Positions 4,102 to 6,556 of a stretch of 6,556 nt of DNA are shown here, piece after piece (the first letter of the stretch is position 1; every line of letters begins with the position of its first letter). The DNA lies in contig DATKFG010000041.1 of assembly GCA_035511515.1 (NCBI GenBank), positions 1 to 6,556 on the forward strand, written 5' to 3'. This DNA comes from VBCK01 sp035511515 (lineage in GTDB: Bacteria > Pseudomonadota > Gammaproteobacteria > Burkholderiales > Burkholderiaceae_F). The notes under the pieces are model-generated. The model was not told where the DNA came from and did not search any database. It saw only the letters and a list, made by a program, of their open reading frames with translations. A program made the position numbers and the translations under genes.

Positions 4102-6513
4102 TCAGGAACCCTCATCCAACCACGCACGCGCCTGGGCGATCGCCTCCTCATATGAAAGTGAGCGGCCCGCAGACTCGGCGGCGGTGAAAGCCGGGTCACC
4201 TAGCGCACCTCGCGTCCGCGCGATAACCGGCGTCAGGAACGCTTCGTCCGCCCGGTCGCGGCGAGAACCCATTTGCGCCCATAGCGCCTCGGTTGCCCCA
4301 AAGAGCCATGCGGCGCACTTCCACTCACACGAAGAGGCCGCAAGCCCAGCCGAACATGACAAATGCACAGCGCCAACCCGCTTCGACTCGATCTCCTCGG
4401 CGATGGCAAGCCCCTCGCGCACCAACCCGCGGGCGCGATCGCTTAATCCGAGACTGATCGATGTCATTGCGAGGTTGGAAAGACTGATGCCAACGCTGGC
4501 GAGATCTCCCCGCTCGCGGTCAAGAGCCAACGCTTCATCGTATAGCACCCGCGCCTCATCCAGTTTCGCCTCCGCAAGGCGCAGATCCGCCAGCCCGCTG
4601 AGCGCTTTGGAGAGCTGACGCTTGTTTCCCAGCTGTCGCGAAAGTGCAAGCGACTCTTGCATATGCTCCTTTGCCGTGGCCCAGCTCCCTAGGGCACCGA
4701 ACACCCACCCCAGCAACCGGTGCGCTTCGGCCTCTCTTCCCCTGTCGCCGATCTCCTTGGCGATAGACAGGCTCGTCTCCCCGTGATCTTTGGCCTCTCC
4801 GTAACGGCCCATAAAATAGCCGGCATCGCCCGCAAGCCAGAGCGCGCGGCACCGAGCGAGGCTGCGCCCCTGGGCCCCAGGCCGCGCCAGGGCCTCTGTG
4901 GCCACCCGATGTTCCAGCGCTATCAGGCCGCGATGCACTAGGTACTGACGCAGCGCGAAGACCAGCCGCAACCCCAGTTCGTCGCCGTTCTTGGCGTGAT
5001 CGCACCAAGCATGCGCCGCCAGAAGGTTTTCGCGCTCCTGGTCAATCCGTGCGAACCACGCGCGTTGTTCCGGGCCGACAAGCTCCGGCTCGGCCTGCTC
5101 GGCAAGCGCCACGTAAAACTCGAGATGGCGATTACGCGCAGCCTCGTCCTCGCCGGCCTCGTGCAACCGGTCCTGCGCGTACTGGTGCACCGTTTCCAGC
5201 ATCGAGTAGCGCGTCGTGCCCCCCTCGACACGGTGCGTGGTAATAAGTGACTGGTCGGCCACACGCGAGAGCAGGTCCAGCACCGCGTACTCGTCCTTCG
5301 GCTCACCGGCCACGTGCACCGCACCACTCAGGGTCCAGCCACCAAGAAACACCGACAGCCGCTGCAGCAGCCGCTGCTGGTCGGGCGCGAGATGGTCGTA
5401 GCTCCACTGGATCGTGGCCAGCAGCGTCTGTTGCCGTGCCATGGCGGTCTTGCTGCCTCCTGTTAGCAGCCGGAACCGGTCGTCGAGCCTGGCGCGGATT
5501 TCGTCCACCGAAAGCATTCTCACGCGGGCTGCGGCCAGTTCGATAGCCAGCGGAATGCCGTCCAGTCTTCGACAGATCTCGGCCACCGCGTCGCCTGTGT
5601 CGTCTGCCAGCGAGAACTTGGCGACCGACAGTTGTGCCCGCTCAACAAAGAGTCGCACCGCTTCACGGGCTTCCAGTGCTTGAGGATCGAGCTTCGATCC
5701 GGGTGGTGGAAACGACAGCGAACGAACAGTGACGGTGCGCTCACCGGGAATACTTAACCCTTCGCGGCTGGTAGCCAACACGCGTACGCCTCGGGCGGCG
5801 CCAATCACCCGCTGGACCAAAGCCGCGCATGCCGCCACCAGATGCTCGCAGTTGTCGAGGACCAGCAGCATGTGTTGACTGGCAAGGCGGTCGCAAAGCG
5901 TGTCGATGATCGGCCGGTCATTCTCCTCTCGAATCCCGAGCAGCGTTGCAACCGTCAGTGCCACGCGCTCTGCGTCAAAGAGAGGCGCAAGATCGACATA
6001 GCACACGCCGTCCGGAAACGAGGACAGCACCCGTTCAGCGAGTTCGATCGCGAGGCGCGTCTTGCCGCAGCCGCCGATACCGGTCAAGGTTAGCAGCCGA
6101 GTCTCGCCAAGCAGAATGGCGTATTCGTCGAGATCATCTTCGTGGCCGATGAAACTGGTCAGGAGTTGCGGCAGGTTGTGTCGCTTTGCCACGGGCGGTG
6201 ATGACGATTCGCTGGAAAGGGCGATTTCCAGCGTAAGGCGATAGCCGCGGCCCGCTACGGTGGCGATGGCCCCCGCCCCCAGAACCTTGCGCAGTGTGGA
6301 GACCTGGACCTGCAGGTTGTTCTCCTCCACGACCAGGTTGGGCCAGACCAGGGCGAGCAATTCATCCTTGGTAACCAGCTGGCCCGCGCGCTCGACCAGG
6401 GCCAGCAATACGTCGAACGCCCGGTCACCGAGCGCAACCGGGTGGCCGTCCGCCAGCAACTGGCGTTGGTTCGGTCGCAGTTCAAACGAGCCAAAGCGGT
6501 ATGCGGGGGCCAT
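4102..6513 (-). CDS. Winged-helix / STAND NTPase / TPR transcriptional regulator
   Basis: An 803-residue one-component regulator. Residues about 5-95 are an OmpR/PhoB-type winged helix (YRFGSFELRPNQRQLL at the start, recognition region NNLQVQVSTLRKVLG at 65-79, wing ending GRGYRL at 88-93) with no receiver domain. After a Ser/Pro linker (about 98-112), residues about 115-400 are an AP/NB-ARC-like NTPase: Walker A GIGGCGKT (145-152), Walker B LLVLD (216-220) followed by NCEH, sensor-like LATSRE (246-251) and the GxPLA motif GIPLA (319-323). Residues about 460-710 are helical TPR-like repeats (for example AGDAGYFMGRYGEAKDHGETS), and the C-terminus (LFGATEALWAQMGS) is typical of this predicted-ATPase group. 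In STAND proteins nucleotide exchange on ligand binding usually releases autoinhibition and drives oligomerisation. No membrane segment is visible, so it is cytoplasmic, unlike CadC or ToxR. The ATG at 6513-6511 gives the expected N-terminus; its ribosome site is weak. Signal and target genes are unknown. Confidence 0.92.
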   Translation of the reverse strand: MAPAYRFGSFELRPNQRQLLADGHPVALGDRAFDVLLALVERAGQLVTKDELLALVWPNLVVEENNLQVQVSTLRKVLGAGAIATVAGRGYRLTLEIALSSESSSPPVAKRHNLPQLLTSFIGHEDDLDEYAILLGETRLLTLTGIGGCGKTRLAIELAERVLSSFPDGVCYVDLAPLFDAERVALTVATLLGIREENDRPIIDTLCDRLASQHMLLVLDNCEHLVAACAALVQRVIGAARGVRVLATSREGLSIPGERTVTVRSLSFPPPGSKLDPQALEAREAVRLFVERAQLSVAKFSLADDTGDAVAEICRRLDGIPLAIELAAARVRMLSVDEIRARLDDRFRLLTGGSKTAMARQQTLLATIQWSYDHLAPDQQRLLQRLSVFLGGWTLSGAVHVAGEPKDEYAVLDLLSRVADQSLITTHRVEGGTTRYSMLETVHQYAQDRLHEAGEDEAARNRHLEFYVALAEQAEPELVGPEQRAWFARIDQERENLLAAHAWCDHAKNGDELGLRLVFALRQYLVHRGLIALEHRVATEALARPGAQGRSLARCRALWLAGDAGYFMGRYGEAKDHGETSLSIAKEIGDRGREAEAHRLLGWVFGALGSWATAKEHMQESLALSRQLGNKRQLSKALSGLADLRLAEAKLDEARVLYDEALALDRERGDLASVGISLSNLAMTSISLGLSDRARGLVREGLAIAEEIESKRVGAVHLSCSAGLAASSCEWKCAAWLFGATEALWAQMGSRRDRADEAFLTPVIARTRGALGDPAFTAAESAGRSLSYEEAIAQARAWLDEGS

Positions 6514-6556
6514 GGTTCGGCACGTCGGGAGGATTTGCCGCGAATTTACCCCAACG

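Noticed and set aside
3917..4618. Plus-strand open frame of 233 codons near the regulator 3' end
   Set aside because: Ser/Arg/Pro-rich, opposite the TPR coding region for most of its length, with no recognisable domain or ribosome site.
1..6556. CRISPR array, rRNA, tRNA, transposase or integrase genes
   Set aside because: No regularly spaced repeats, no conserved RNA-gene sequence and no recombinase motif was found; the only repeated unit noted is the two-copy element at 353 and 3470.

Overview
The window is GC-rich and all supportable genes lie on the minus strand. Codon use and gene families (an ABC exporter with an ERLVDPYP-type N-terminus, and a winged-helix/NTPase/TPR regulator of the predicted-ATPase type) suggest a proteobacterium, most likely a betaproteobacterium of the Burkholderiales or Rhodocyclales. 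This placement is by resemblance only; no 16S or other marker is present.

Layout from right to left, which is the direction of transcription. (1) 6513-4102: an 803-residue regulator with an OmpR/PhoB-type winged helix, a STAND/NB-ARC-like NTPase and a TPR sensor domain. (2) 4101-3548: about 550 bases with no recognisable gene. (3) 3547-3470: copy B of a roughly 79-base dispersed repeat. (4) 3387-2753: a type II toxin-antitoxin pair, a ribbon-helix-helix antitoxin followed by a PIN-domain toxin, overlapping by four bases and preceded by a palindrome inside a promoter-like sequence. (5) 2548-692: a complete half-size ABC exporter with fused membrane and ATPase domains. (6) 431-353: copy A of the same repeat in the same orientation. 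(7) 353-286: a near-perfect bidirectional terminator abutting a second stem-loop. (8) 196-1: the N-terminal part of a GIY-YIG nuclease-family protein, cut by the window edge.

The most notable structure is that the toxin-antitoxin pair and the ABC exporter sit together between two direct copies of one repeat, about 3.1 kb apart. The bracketed block therefore looks like a discrete, possibly acquired or excisable unit: the toxin-antitoxin pair could stabilise it and the exporter would be its cargo. This is inference; no transposase or integrase is in the window. The regulator resembles one-component signalling proteins whose ligand and target cannot be read from sequence, and its target may lie beyond the right edge. 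I found no clear-cut new multi-gene system; the strongest leads are the repeat-bracketed block and the compact repeat/terminator/stem-loop cluster.
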